Shown here piece after piece: positions 50,193 through 58,772 of a stretch of 64,000 bases of DNA. The notes beneath the pieces are model-generated. The model did not search any database, was not told the DNA's origin, and saw nothing but the letters and a program-made list of their open reading frames with translations. Source of the DNA: Gryllotalpicola ginsengisoli DSM 22003 (GTDB lineage Bacteria; Actinomycetota; Actinomycetes; Actinomycetales; Microbacteriaceae). Within the stretch, counting starts at the first letter, position 1. The number at the start of each line of letters is the position of its first letter. The stretch covers positions 186,001-250,000 of the forward strand of contig NZ_AULK01000001.1 of the NCBI RefSeq assembly GCF_000419445.1, written 5' to 3'. Both the position numbers and the translations under genes were made by a program.

Positions 50193-50236
50193 TGCGATCG
50201 GGCATAGATTCCGGGCAGAACTTGTGCCCGATCGCA
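50193..50236. repeat. 12-bp inverted repeat downstream of tRNA-Leu
   Basis: TGCGATCGGGCA (50193-50204) pairs perfectly with TGCCCGATCGCA (50225-50236) across a 20-base loop. A direct repeat GGGCATAGAT (50181-50190, 50200-50209) overlaps it. It lies between tRNA-Leu and the OsmC gene and could be a terminator or a remnant of an inserted element. Confidence 0.6.
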
Positions 50237-50259
50237 ACGAGTACCGCCGAGCGGGCGTG

Positions 50260-50281
50260 ACGGATGCGGCGCGGCATCCGT
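50260..50281 (-). terminator. Hairpin made of an inverted pair of the frequent word ACGGATGC
   Basis: ACGGATGC (50260-50267) and GCATCCGT (50274-50281) form an 8-bp stem with a 6-base loop that starts right beside the OsmC stop codon. The word is over-represented through the whole window. Confidence 0.6.
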
Positions 50282-50671
50282 TCAGCGGATGCGCTCGACC
50301 TGCGCGCCGGCGCGCAGCGCCTTCGGGATTTCGGCCATCTCGTCGACCCTCGTGAGAAGCGCCTCGAGGTCGGCGGGGGCCGCGGGCGAGTCGACCTCCA
50401 CCGTGTAGCCGATGCCGGCCGAGCGCCAGCCCGGGTCGAAGTCGCCCGTCGCGGTCACCCGCGCGCCGCGCACCTCGATGCCGAGGCCCTGGGCTTCGCG
50501 GTAGACGTCGTTGAGCACGCACCCGGCCGCGGCCAGGTGCAGCAGGTGGGCTCCGGTGAAGGCGGCCTCGACCGTCACGCCGTCGGGCGTCCAGCGGTGC
50601 GGGAAGTTCACGGCTCCGGCATCCGTGCTGCGCAGCGCGCCGGCGGCGACCGCCACCTCGAATTCGCCCAT
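50282..50671 (-). CDS. OsmC family protein
   Basis: OsmC/Ohr proteins are thiol peroxidases for organic hydroperoxides. The 129-residue product has the fold features: HRWTPDGVTVEAAFTGAHLLHLAAAGCVLNDVYREA with one Cys in AAGC, then VTATGDFDPGW and the strand GIGYTVEVDSP. The first conserved Cys of Ohr is not seen, so peroxidase activity is uncertain. ATG 50671 is exactly six bases after CACCAT (50678-50683). Confidence 0.88.
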   Translation of the reverse strand: MGEFEVAVAAGALRSTDAGAVNFPHRWTPDGVTVEAAFTGAHLLHLAAAGCVLNDVYREAQGLGIEVRGARVTATGDFDPGWRSAGIGYTVEVDSPAAPADLEALLTRVDEMAEIPKALRAGAQVERIR

Positions 50672-50757
50672 GCGCGAATGGTGGCACCGGGGCGGCGCGG
50701 CGTCCAGCTATCCGGGACGTCGCCGTGAGCCGGCCGGGCCCTGACTAGCCTGAGCCC

Positions 50758-52707
50758 ATGACAGAACGGATCATCGCGCCATACGGCGAGTGGGAATCGC
50801 CCATCGGCGCGGCGGACGTCGCGCGCGTCAGCGGATCGGTCGGCGAACCGGCCTTCGTCGGCGATGAGGTGTGGTGGCTCGAACTCGTTCCCGAAGAAGG
50901 CGGCCGGGCGAGCGTGCGCCGCCGGGCACCCGGCGGCGAACCGGAAGATCTTCTGCCCGCCCCGTGGAACGCCCGCAGCCGGGTGCACGAGTACGGCGGC
51001 GGCGCGTGGGCGGCCGCCGACGGCGACCTCGTGTTCGTGGAATTCACCGACCAGCGGCTGTATCGCCTGACCCCGGGCGGCGAGCCGACGCCGCTCACCC
51101 CGGCGGACCGCGGTTTCCGGTTCGGCGGCATCTCGGTACACGGCGACGCCGTGCTCGCCATTCGAGAGACCCACACCGGCGACGGGCCGAGCGACCTGAC
51201 CCGCGACGTCGTCCTCGTTCCGCTCGACGGGTCGGCGGCGACGGATGCCTCGGCCATCACCTCCGTGGTCGCCGGGTCGCACTTTCTCGCCCAGCCCGCC
51301 TACTCTCCCGACGGGTCGAAGCTCGCGTGGATCGCCTGGGACCACCCGAACATGCCGTGGGACGGCACGCAGTTGCGGGTCGGAGACGTCGGCCCCGACG
51401 GGCGGGTCGCGCAGTGGCGCACGCTGCTCGGCGGCCGGGACGAGTCGGTGCTGCAGCCCGAGTGGCGCGACGACGCGACACTGTACGCGCTGAGCGACCG
51501 CACCGGCTGGTGGAACCTCTACCGTCTCGACGCCGAAGACGGCGCTCCGTTCCCCGTAGCACCGCTCGAGGAAGACCTCGGCGGCGCGCTGTGGAGACTC
51601 GACGGACGTTGGTATGAGGTGCTGCCTGACGGCGCGATCGCCGCGACGGCGACCCGCGGCGTGGACCGGCTCGTCCGCATCGACCCCGAACTCGGCACCG
51701 CGACGCAGATCGACACCCCGTTCGACCAGATCCGCGTGCGCGGCGAGCATGACGGGACGTTGCTGGTCGTGTCGGGAAGCGCAGTCGCCCCCAGCGGCAT
51801 CCGGCTGCTGCACCCCGATGGACGGGTCAACGACGTGCGCCTGGAAGGCGGCGAGCTGCCCGACGCGGCTCACCTTCCCGACGCCGAAGTGATCACCTTC
51901 CACGGCCCCGAACGCGAGGTGCACGCCGTCGTGTACCGGCCGAAGAATCCCCGCTACCTTGCGCCGGAGGGCGAGCTGCCGCCGTTCATCGCCCTTGTGC
52001 ACGGCGGCCCGACCGGACACAGCTACCCCGAGCTGAACCTCGGTACCGCCTACTGGACGAGCCGCGGCATCGGCGTGATCGACGTGAACTACGGCGGCTC
52101 GACCGGGTACGGGCGCGAATACCGCGACCGGCTGCGTGGCCAGTGGGGCGTCGTCGACGTCGAGGACACGATCGCCGCCGTGCGCGGGCTCGCCGAGGCG
52201 GGCATCGCCGACGGCGGCCGCCTGCTCATCAAGGGCGGGTCGGCGGGTGGGTGGACGGTCCTTTCCGCGCTGACGCAATCGGATGCGTTCGCCGCCGGCG
52301 CCTCGTACTTCGGCGTCGCCGAACTGACTGAGTTCGCGAAGGAGACCCATGACTTCGAGTCCAGGTACCTCGACGGCCTGATCGGACCGCTGCCGGAGGC
52401 ATCCGATCTCTATGAATCGCGTGCTCCCCTCACCAACGTGGATCGGCTGGCCACGCCCGTGCTGCTGCTGCAGGGCCTCGACGACCCGATCGTGCCCCCT
52501 GCGCAGGCCGAGAGGTTCATCGCGGCGCTCGAGACGAAGGGGATCCCGTACGCGTTCCGGTTCTATGGGGGCGAGTCGCACGGGTTCCGCAAGGCGGAGA
52601 CGCAGATCGACGCGCGGGAGTCGGAGCTGTCGTTCTACGGGCAGGTGCTCGGCTTCGCCCCGCCGGGGGTGCCCGTGATCGAGTTGCAGCGACCGGAGCA
52701 CCGGTGA
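50758..52707 (+). CDS. S9 family peptidase (prolyl oligopeptidase / acylaminoacyl peptidase type)
   Basis: Serine peptidase acting on small peptides, cytoplasmic. The 649-residue protein has an N-terminal beta-propeller (for example FLAQPAYSPDGSKLAWIAWDHP) and a C-terminal alpha/beta-hydrolase domain starting at PPFIALVHGGPTGHSYPELN. Catalytic Ser495 lies in GGSAGG, Asp576 in LDDPIVPP and His608 in ESHGF. The start ATG 50758 is six bases after TAGCCT (50746-50751), a leaderless-type start. It is divergent from the OsmC gene. Confidence 0.95.
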   Translation: MTERIIAPYGEWESPIGAADVARVSGSVGEPAFVGDEVWWLELVPEEGGRASVRRRAPGGEPEDLLPAPWNARSRVHEYGGGAWAAADGDLVFVEFTDQRLYRLTPGGEPTPLTPADRGFRFGGISVHGDAVLAIRETHTGDGPSDLTRDVVLVPLDGSAATDASAITSVVAGSHFLAQPAYSPDGSKLAWIAWDHPNMPWDGTQLRVGDVGPDGRVAQWRTLLGGRDESVLQPEWRDDATLYALSDRTGWWNLYRLDAEDGAPFPVAPLEEDLGGALWRLDGRWYEVLPDGAIAATATRGVDRLVRIDPELGTATQIDTPFDQIRVRGEHDGTLLVVSGSAVAPSGIRLLHPDGRVNDVRLEGGELPDAAHLPDAEVITFHGPEREVHAVVYRPKNPRYLAPEGELPPFIALVHGGPTGHSYPELNLGTAYWTSRGIGVIDVNYGGSTGYGREYRDRLRGQWGVVDVEDTIAAVRGLAEAGIADGGRLLIKGGSAGGWTVLSALTQSDAFAAGASYFGVAELTEFAKETHDFESRYLDGLIGPLPEASDLYESRAPLTNVDRLATPVLLLQGLDDPIVPPAQAERFIAALETKGIPYAFRFYGGESHGFRKAETQIDARESELSFYGQVLGFAPPGVPVIELQRPEHR

Positions 52708-52753
52708 TCCCCCACCTGCCGCTCGCCCAGGCGGTGGCTGCGATGATTGAGGC

Positions 52754-53995
52754 ATGACCGAGCACACGACCGCCGCGCACCGCGCGCGCCCGCACGCCGG
52801 GCCGACGAACGCGTCGCGCCCGCAGGTGCGGCCCGCCACCGAGGGCTGGACCCAGCAGACGGATGCCGGCGGCCGGCCGCTCCTGCAGTTCGCGAGCCCC
52901 CGCCGCACCCAGCCCGAGACGCACCTGGCCGACCTGACCCTCGCCGAGCGCAAGGCCAAGGTCGCCGGGCTCGGCTTCCCCGCCTTCCGCGCCGCGCAGC
53001 TGAGCACCCACTACTTCGAGCACTACACCCTCGACCCCGAGCAGATGACCGACCTGCCGGCCGGTCAGCGCCGGCAGCTCGTCGAGGCGATGCTGCCGCC
53101 GCTGCTCACCGAGGTGCGGCGGCTGCGCACCGACGGCGGCGACACGATCAAGTTCCTCTGGAAGCTGTTCGACGGCGCCCTGGTGGAGTCGGTGCTGATG
53201 CGCTACCCCGGCCGGGTCACCCTGTGCGTGTCGAGCCAGGCCGGCTGCGGCATGAACTGCCCGTTCTGCGCCACCGGCCAGGCGGGGCTCACCCGCAACC
53301 TGTCGGCCGCCGAGATCGTCGACCAGGTGCGCGCCGCCAACCTCGCCATCGCGAACGGCGAGCTGGGCGGGCTGCGCCGCGACGGCGGGCACGACGCCGA
53401 GCGGGTGACCAACATCGTGTTCATGGGCATGGGCGAGCCGCTCGCCAACTACAAGCGGCTGATGACCGCGATCCGACGCATGGTCGCGCCGGCGCCCGAG
53501 GGGCTCGGCATGAGCGCGCGGCACATCACCGTGTCGACCGTCGGCCTCGTGCCGGCCATCCGCAAGCTGGCCGACGAGGATCTGCCGCTCACCTTCGCGC
53601 TCAGTCTGCACGCGCCCGACGACACGCTGCGCGACGAGCTGATCCCGGTCAACGACCGGTGGAAGGTCGACGAGGCGCTGGACGCGGCCCGGTACTACTT
53701 CGAGAAGACCGGGCGGCGGGTGTCGATCGAGTACGCCCTGATCAAGGACATGAACGACCACGCCTGGCGCGCCGACCTGCTCGCCGAGAAGCTGAACGCG
53801 CGCGGCCGCGGCTGGGTGCACGTGAACCCGATCCCGCTGAACCCGACCCCGGGCTCGATCTGGACCGCCTCCGAGCGCGAGGTGACGGACGAGTTCATCC
53901 GGCGGCTCGAGGCGGCGGGGATCCCGACGACGCTGCGCGACACGCGCGGCAAGGAGATCGACGGCGCCTGCGGGCAGCTCGCGGCGGCGGAGTAG
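52754..53995 (+). CDS. rlmN: 23S rRNA (adenine(2503)-C2)-methyltransferase RlmN
   Basis: Radical-SAM enzyme that methylates A2503 of 23S rRNA and some tRNAs. The 413-residue protein has the radical-SAM cluster Cys165, Cys169, Cys172 in [14 protein letters not shown], the GMGEPLANY motif, SLHAPDD, and a conserved Cys406 near the C-terminus (DGACGQL). The N-terminal ~45 residues are an unusual Ala/Arg/Pro-rich extension, common in actinobacterial forms. ATG 52754 is six bases after GATGAT. It ends directly back-to-back with the convergent DUF2804 gene. Confidence 0.96.
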   Translation: MTEHTTAAHRARPHAGPTNASRPQVRPATEGWTQQTDAGGRPLLQFASPRRTQPETHLADLTLAERKAKVAGLGFPAFRAAQLSTHYFEHYTLDPEQMTDLPAGQRRQLVEAMLPPLLTEVRRLRTDGGDTIKFLWKLFDGALVESVLMRYPGRVTLCVSSQAGCGMNCPFCATGQAGLTRNLSAAEIVDQVRAANLAIANGELGGLRRDGGHDAERVTNIVFMGMGEPLANYKRLMTAIRRMVAPAPEGLGMSARHITVSTVGLVPAIRKLADEDLPLTFALSLHAPDDTLRDELIPVNDRWKVDEALDAARYYFEKTGRRVSIEYALIKDMNDHAWRADLLAEKLNARGRGWVHVNPIPLNPTPGSIWTASEREVTDEFIRRLEAAGIPTTLRDTRGKEIDGACGQLAAAE

Positions 53996-55012
53996 TCACG
54001 CGCGCATGAGCATGCGCTCGACGACGCCGTGCGCGCCGTCGATGCTGCGGGCCGCCTCGCCGGCGCCGATCCGGCCGCGGTAGGCGCCGAACAGCTGGTG
54101 ATACCGCACGGCGACGACGCCGAAGTTCTGCCGCACGCCTTTGCGTCCCTCCGGCACGAACTCGACGTCGAGCCGGCCGTCGGCCGAGCGCACCGCGATG
54201 GGCGCGAGCGGGTCGTCGGACGCCGGTTCGAAGGTCACGTCGGACAGCGGCTCCGCCCTCCCGTCGAGCCACAGCCCCGACTCCTCCTCTTCGCCGTCGG
54301 GCTGCGGGCGGGCGCAGAAGTTCGCCGCGGCGATCGACCCGTCGGCGCAACGCTGCGCGAAGGTGCCCCAGGTCCACGTACTGCGGTAGGGCAGCTCGGA
54401 GCGGTGCTCGTCGAGGATCGCGAAATCCCGCTGCGGGTCGAAGCGGTACTCGTGGCCGCCGACGGTCAGGGTGCCCGAGGCGGGGAAGACCGCCTTGTGC
54501 GTGTACATCGTCCCTCCCCCGCCGAGCCGGGCGCTGACCGACAGCGGAGCGGAGGCGCCGGCTGCGTCGAGCAGCAGCTCGCCGCGCACCGCGGGCGCCT
54601 TCGCCGAGGCGGCGATGTCGATGCGGATGCGGTGGCAGCCGGCATCCGTGTCGAAGTCGTAGTCGATGCGGTAGCCGTCGGACGCGAAGCGGCACGCGCC
54701 GCCGTGCAGCAGGTCGGCGGGCAGCGCGAGCGAGCCGCCCCGCGCGGAGCCCGCGTACTCGTGCAGGGTGCGCCACTCGCGGTCGTAGACGTAGAACTCG
54801 CTGGAGGCGAGGTACTTCGCGTCCTGCATGATCATCGCGCTGAACAGCTCGCCGTGCGCGAGCGTGAAGCCGACCCACTCCTTGAGGCGGAAGGCGTGCC
54901 AGGCGCGGGCGGGGCCGGAGTAGGCGTCGAGCGGGTTGACGGTGCGGGGGCGGTCGTCGAGGCGGCCCCAGAGGCGGGTCCCGTTCTCGACGACGCTGTC
55001 GGGAGTCGGCAT
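53996..55012 (-). CDS. DUF2804 domain-containing protein
   Basis: A family of unknown function, probably with a beta-sandwich fold resembling lipocalin-like lipid-binding proteins. The 338-residue protein contains RAWHAFRLKEWVGFTLAHGE, YVYDREWRTLHEYAGSA, FASDGYRIDYDFD, FDPQRDFAILDEHRSELPY and STWTWGTFAQR, typical of the family, and ends with FGVVAVRYHQLFGAYRG. ATG 55012 is six bases after TACGGT (55019-55024). The stop codon abuts the rlmN stop with no base between. No signal peptide is seen. Confidence 0.9.
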   Translation of the reverse strand: MPTPDSVVENGTRLWGRLDDRPRTVNPLDAYSGPARAWHAFRLKEWVGFTLAHGELFSAMIMQDAKYLASSEFYVYDREWRTLHEYAGSARGGSLALPADLLHGGACRFASDGYRIDYDFDTDAGCHRIRIDIAASAKAPAVRGELLLDAAGASAPLSVSARLGGGGTMYTHKAVFPASGTLTVGGHEYRFDPQRDFAILDEHRSELPYRSTWTWGTFAQRCADGSIAAANFCARPQPDGEEEESGLWLDGRAEPLSDVTFEPASDDPLAPIAVRSADGRLDVEFVPEGRKGVRQNFGVVAVRYHQLFGAYRGRIGAGEAARSIDGAHGVVERMLMRA

Positions 55013-55016
55013 GCCG

Positions 55017-55511
55017 CTACCGTAGCGGCTCGAGGAGGCCGGCGACCGCATCTCCCGCCGCAGGCCGCCACGCCGCCCAGACGGCGGCGGCCCAGGTCTG
55101 CAGCGCGGCGATGTGGGCGGCCGGGTCGGTCGCGGCGCGCACCTCGGCCACGGTGAGGCGCACCTCGTCGAGGGCGGCGGGGCGGGCGAAGGCCGGCCAG
55201 TCGCGGCGTGCGTCGGCGAGCCGCTTGTGCGCGGCCCGCACCTCGAAGCCGGACGCGCCCCGCTCGACGGCAAGGAGCAGGCCGATCAGGGCGAAGGCGG
55301 TGCGGATCGGCTTCGCCGAGGCGAGCGGATGCTGCGCCGCATACGCGTCGACGGCGAGCTGGTGCCACGGGGCGAGTCGCGGCTCGCTGATCGCGCGCGC
55401 CGTCACCTCGCCGTAGACGGCCCAGCACTCCGCGCTCGCGTCGAGGCCGTCGGCCGGGACCGCCGCCGGATCGTCGGGCCGCACGAGGCCGCAGCCCGGG
55501 CAGGTGCTCAC
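55017..55511 (-). CDS. DUF5946 family protein
   Basis: Unknown function. The 164-residue product has an N-terminal putative metal-binding CPGCGL at residues 4-9, CWAVYGEVTARAI, and the characteristic APWHQLAVDAYAAQHPL, followed by a helical region. GTG 55511 overlaps the stop of the HAD gene (GTGA), so it is probably translated with it. Its stop is four bases before the DUF2804 start. Confidence 0.75.
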   Translation of the reverse strand: MSTCPGCGLVRPDDPAAVPADGLDASAECWAVYGEVTARAISEPRLAPWHQLAVDAYAAQHPLASAKPIRTAFALIGLLLAVERGASGFEVRAAHKRLADARRDWPAFARPAALDEVRLTVAEVRAATDPAAHIAALQTWAAAVWAAWRPAAGDAVAGLLEPLR

Positions 55512-56221
55512 GCGCGCTCGGCCGCCATCAGGATGATGTAGGCGGCGTCGCGCAGGTCGTGCGCCACCCCGCCCTCGCCCTCGGCATGCACCAGCACCGC
55601 GCCGAATCCGAGCCGGGTCGCCGCCTCGATGTCGGCCTCGACGTTGTCGCCGACCATCCACACCGGGTCAGACGGTGTCGCCTCGCCGAGGGCGCGCAGC
55701 GCGATGCGGAAGATCTCCGGGTGCCCCTTCTCGTAGCCGACCTCCGCGCTGGCGATGATCGCGTCGAAGTACGGGGCGATGCCGAGACCCTCGACGATGC
55801 GGGTCAGCTCGGGCACCGCGTTGCTCACGATCGCGAGCCGCCAGCCCTCCTCCTGTAGCGCCTCGAGCGCGTCGACCGTCTCGGGGAAGAGCTCCCACTC
55901 GGTCGGGTCGGAGAACCGGGGCCGGACCGCCGCGACGGCGCGTTCGGCGAGCGGCAGGTCGACGCCCGCGTAGATGCACGCCATCAGCAGCACCGGCTCG
56001 AGCCGGGCCCACCACGCGTCGGGGTGCCCGTTCAGCTCGGGATGCGAGACCTCGGGATGGTGCCAGGGGAAGCCGTCCTCCAGCCCCGCCCAAAGGTCGG
56101 ACGTGGTGACCCCGGTGTCCGGGTCCTCCTGCCGGATCACGTCGAGCATGATGCGGCCGAAGCTGATCCAGGGGCGGCGCGCCAGCGTGCCGTCGAAGTC
56201 GAACAGGACGATCCCCGCCAT
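55508..56221 (-). CDS. HAD-superfamily hydrolase
   Basis: Probable small-molecule phosphatase. The 237-residue protein has motif I FDFDGT with nucleophile Asp8 and acid/base Asp10, a helical cap region, motif II IVSNA, motif III Lys in GYEKGHPE, and motif IV GDNVEADI. Length and cap resemble pyrophosphatase/phosphoglycolate phosphatase-like HADs. Substrate unknown. ATG 56221 is seven bases after TACGCT. Upstream of, and coupled to, the DUF5946 gene. Confidence 0.9.
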   Translation of the reverse strand: MAGIVLFDFDGTLARRPWISFGRIMLDVIRQEDPDTGVTTSDLWAGLEDGFPWHHPEVSHPELNGHPDAWWARLEPVLLMACIYAGVDLPLAERAVAAVRPRFSDPTEWELFPETVDALEALQEEGWRLAIVSNAVPELTRIVEGLGIAPYFDAIIASAEVGYEKGHPEIFRIALRALGEATPSDPVWMVGDNVEADIEAATRLGFGAVLVHAEGEGGVAHDLRDAAYIILMAAERA

Positions 56222-56267
56222 GGCGCCGAGCGTAGCCGAGCCCGGCGCCCGCCGTCGCCAGGCGCGC

Positions 56268-57104
56268 TCAGTACAGCTCGCGCGGGTCCGGGCCGAAGCG
56301 GGTGCCCACGTCGAGGCTGTCGAAGACGTCCATGGCCGCCTCGGCGAGGCCGACGAGTTCGAGGGTGCGCAGGTTCTCCCGCATCCGCTCGGGATGCGTC
56401 GACTTGGGGATGACGACGTCGTCGATGGTCAGGTGCCAGGCGAGCACGGCCTGCGCCGGGGTGAGCGACAGCTCGCGCGCGACCTCGACGATCACCGGAT
56501 GCTCCAGCACCCCGTTGCCCGCCCCGAGCGGCGCCCACGCCTCGGTCGCGATGCCGTACTTGTGGTGGTACGCGCGCAACTCGCGCTGCTGCAGGAACGG
56601 GTGCAGCTCGATCTGGTTCACGGCGGGCAGCACCCCGGTGGCGTCGGCGATGCGGTCCAGATGCTCGGGCAGGAAGTTGCTGACGCCGATGGAGCGCACC
56701 CGGCCCTCGTCCTTGAGCTTGACCAGGGCGCGCCAGGTGTCGACGTACAGGCCGCGCCCGGGCGACGGCCAGTGGATCAGGTACAGGTCGACCACGTCGC
56801 GGCCGAGCAGGCGGGCCGACTCGTCGAAGGCGCGCAGGGTGCTGTCGTAGCCCTGCATCTCGCTGGGCAGCTTGGTGGTCACGAGCGACTCGCGCGCGGT
56901 GTCGACGGCGGCGAGGGCCCGGCCCACGGCCTCCTCGTTCCCGTACCGCGCCGCCGTGTCGAACAGCCGGTAGCCCAGCCCGTACGCCTCGCGCACCGCC
57001 GTCTCGGCTTCGGCCGGGCTCATGCGGAACACCCCGAGGCCGATCCGCGGGATCGTCGTCCCGTCGTTCAGCCGCATCGCATCCTGTTGCACCGTTCCGA
57101 CCAT
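56268..57104 (-). CDS. Aldo/keto reductase
   Basis: NADPH-dependent carbonyl reductase, possibly of the 2,5-diketo-D-gluconate reductase type. The 278-residue protein has the full catalytic tetrad: Asp49 and Tyr54 in FDTAARYGNE, Lys78 in TTKLP, and His111 in LIHWPSP. The NADPH-binding IPKSTHPERMRENL lies near the C-terminus. GAGGAGG precedes ATG 57104. It stands between the HAD gene and a small unknown gene on the same strand. Confidence 0.95.
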   Translation of the reverse strand: MVGTVQQDAMRLNDGTTIPRIGLGVFRMSPAEAETAVREAYGLGYRLFDTAARYGNEEAVGRALAAVDTARESLVTTKLPSEMQGYDSTLRAFDESARLLGRDVVDLYLIHWPSPGRGLYVDTWRALVKLKDEGRVRSIGVSNFLPEHLDRIADATGVLPAVNQIELHPFLQQRELRAYHHKYGIATEAWAPLGAGNGVLEHPVIVEVARELSLTPAQAVLAWHLTIDDVVIPKSTHPERMRENLRTLELVGLAEAAMDVFDSLDVGTRFGPDPRELY

Positions 57105-57152
57105 GGGGGTCCTCCTCGTCTCTCGAGGAGATGGGTACCCGGATCGGGCCCG

Positions 57153-57515
57153 CTACGCGCGCCGGCGCCGCTCGAGCGAAGCGCGGCGGCGGCGGGCGAT
57201 CGCCGCCGCCTCCGGGTGGATCGGAACGCCCTCCGCCTCGTGCCGGGCGCGCTCGGCCGCCGTGCGGGCCGCGTTCCGCTCCCGCAGCCGCGCCAGCAGC
57301 TCGGCGCGGCCGGCGGCCTCAGCCTGCGTCGGCGCCGACTTCCGGGCGTTCCGGGCCGTGTTGAGGAACTCGGCTCGGGCCGCCTCGGGGTCGGGCGACG
57401 GATGCCGCTCCAGCAGCTCCTCGAAGCGGGCGTTCACCTCCTCGGGCACCCAGGAGGCGCCCGCCGGCCACAGCTCGCGTCCTGCCCGGCGGCCCTCCTC
57501 CGCGAAGTCGATCAC
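57153..57515 (-). CDS. Small charged hypothetical protein
   Basis: Not recognised. The 120-residue, highly charged product is rich in Ala, Arg and Glu, predicted mostly helical or coiled-coil (ARAEFLNTARNARKSAPTQA, LLARLRERNAARTAAERARH), ending in an Arg-rich tail (RRRRASLERRRRA). No membrane helix. GTG 57515 lies four bases after the histidine phosphatase stop, so the two are probably one transcript. A nucleic-acid-binding role is possible from charge alone. Confidence 0.65.
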   Translation of the reverse strand: MIDFAEEGRRAGRELWPAGASWVPEEVNARFEELLERHPSPDPEAARAEFLNTARNARKSAPTQAEAAGRAELLARLRERNAARTAAERARHEAEGVPIHPEAAAIARRRRASLERRRRA

Positions 57516-57519
57516 CGCG

Positions 57520-58182
57520 TCACCCGGCGACGGCCTCGCCCGTGGGGTCGGGCGCCGCCGCGTCCTCCAGCTGCGGGCCGCCGACCGGCGCGCCCGCCCA
57601 GCTGATCAGCTTCCAGCCGGCCGCTGGCGAGCCTTCGAGGATCGCGACGCCGGTGTTGTCGATCGGATTGTGCAGCGTGAACTCGCCGCTCACGTTGAGG
57701 GCCCGCGAGCCGACCCAGGCGCGGATCGCCGCACCGTGGCTGAACAGGACCGCCGTGTCGTCGTGTGCGGCGGCGATCTCGGCGATCGCCCGGTCGAACC
57801 GGTCGAAGAAGGCGTGGCCGTCGAAGGCGCCCGGCATGCGCGCGCTGAGATCGCCCGTCCCCCAGGCCAGCACCGTGCCGATGTACGCCTTCACCGACTG
57901 CTCGTCGCTCTTGCCCTCGAGCTCGCCCGCCTCGATCTCGTGCAGGCCGTCGTGAACGACGACCTCCAGCCCCCGCTCGCGGCTGAGCGGCGCGGCGGTG
58001 AGCTGGGTGCGGATCAGCCGCGAGGCGTAGATGCCCTGGATGTTCTCGTCGCGCAGCGCCTCGGGCACCGCCTCGGCCTGCCGCTCCCCCAGTTCCGTCA
58101 GACCCGGCCCGGGGGCCGCGGTGTCGAGCTCGCCGCGGACGTTCGCGGGGGTCTGGCCGTGTCGGATGAGAAGCAGTCGCAC
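57520..58182 (-). CDS. Histidine phosphatase family protein (phosphoglycerate mutase-like)
   Basis: The 220-residue product starts VRLLLIRHGQTPANVRG with the catalytic RHG motif near residue 8. It continues YASRLIRTQLTAAPL with the conserved Arg, EIEAGELEGKS, and LFSHGAAIRAWVG with the second His. It is probably a small-molecule phosphatase rather than glycolytic mutase. GTG 58182 is seven bases after TAGTTT, and the RHG follows at once, so upstream in-frame codons were not used. Confidence 0.9.
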   Translation of the reverse strand: MRLLLIRHGQTPANVRGELDTAAPGPGLTELGERQAEAVPEALRDENIQGIYASRLIRTQLTAAPLSRERGLEVVVHDGLHEIEAGELEGKSDEQSVKAYIGTVLAWGTGDLSARMPGAFDGHAFFDRFDRAIAEIAAAHDDTAVLFSHGAAIRAWVGSRALNVSGEFTLHNPIDNTGVAILEGSPAAGWKLISWAGAPVGGPQLEDAAAPDPTGEAVAG

Positions 58183-58283
58183 GCTCTCGAAACTAACCGA
58201 CGGCGGGCGGCCGGAGAGCGGCCTTAGCCGATTCACAGCCGGTCGCACTGCCGCATCGGGCCGGCGCGGCGTAGCCTGCCGCC

Positions 58284-58772
58284 GTGCTCTTCCACGACCG
58301 CGACGAGGCGGGCGAACGGCTCGCCGACCTGCTGCTGAACCTCGCCGGCGACAAGCCGCTCGTGCTGGCCGTCTCGCCGGGCGGGGCCGTGGTCGCCGCG
58401 CACGTCGCGGCGCGGCTCGGCGCGCCGCTCGGCCGGGTGCGGGGCGATCGGGTGACGACGGATGCCTCGGCCGAGGCATCCGATCGCCTGATCGTGCTCG
58501 TCGACGACGCGATCGAGACCGGCGAGCCGCTGCTCGCCGCGTGCCGCACGGTCGCGGCGCTGAACCCGAAGCGGATCGTGCTGGCCGCGCCCACCGCTCC
58601 CCCGCGCTGGACGCCCGGGCGGCTCGCCGCCGACCTGTACTGCGTGGCGCGGCCCGTGCCGGCCGGCCCCGCGGAGCGGTGGTACGACGAGTTCCCGCCG
58701 GTCAGCGAGCGGCAGGCCCGGGCGGCGCTGCGCGGTCAGGACTGGGCGTACGCCGGCGCGACCTCGTTGTGA
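58284..58772 (+). CDS. Phosphoribosyltransferase-like protein with internal shortening
   Basis: The 162-residue product has the outline of the stand-alone phosphoribosyltransferase family: FHDRDEAGERLADLL, VLAVSPGGAVVAAHVAARLGAPL, the PRPP-loop equivalent IVLVDDAIETGEPLLAACRT, and a C-terminal WYDEFPPVSERQ. Relatives are usually ~200 residues or more; here the section between GAPL and VDD is only about 25 residues. A perfect 24-bp palindrome sits in that place. PRPP binding (usually VDDGIATG) is imperfect. Activity is doubtful. GTG 58284 is six bases after TAGCCT. Its end overlaps the convergent pyk by 37 bases. Confidence 0.75.
   Translation: MLFHDRDEAGERLADLLLNLAGDKPLVLAVSPGGAVVAAHVAARLGAPLGRVRGDRVTTDASAEASDRLIVLVDDAIETGEPLLAACRTVAALNPKRIVLAAPTAPPRWTPGRLAADLYCVARPVPAGPAERWYDEFPPVSERQARAALRGQDWAYAGATSL
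58459..58482. repeat. Perfect 24-bp palindrome in the phosphoribosyltransferase gene
   Basis: Two head-to-head copies of CGGATGCCTCGG form a perfect 24-bp palindrome, encoding TDASAEASD. It is built from the word that is frequent in the whole window and lies where the protein is shorter than its family. Confidence 0.85.
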
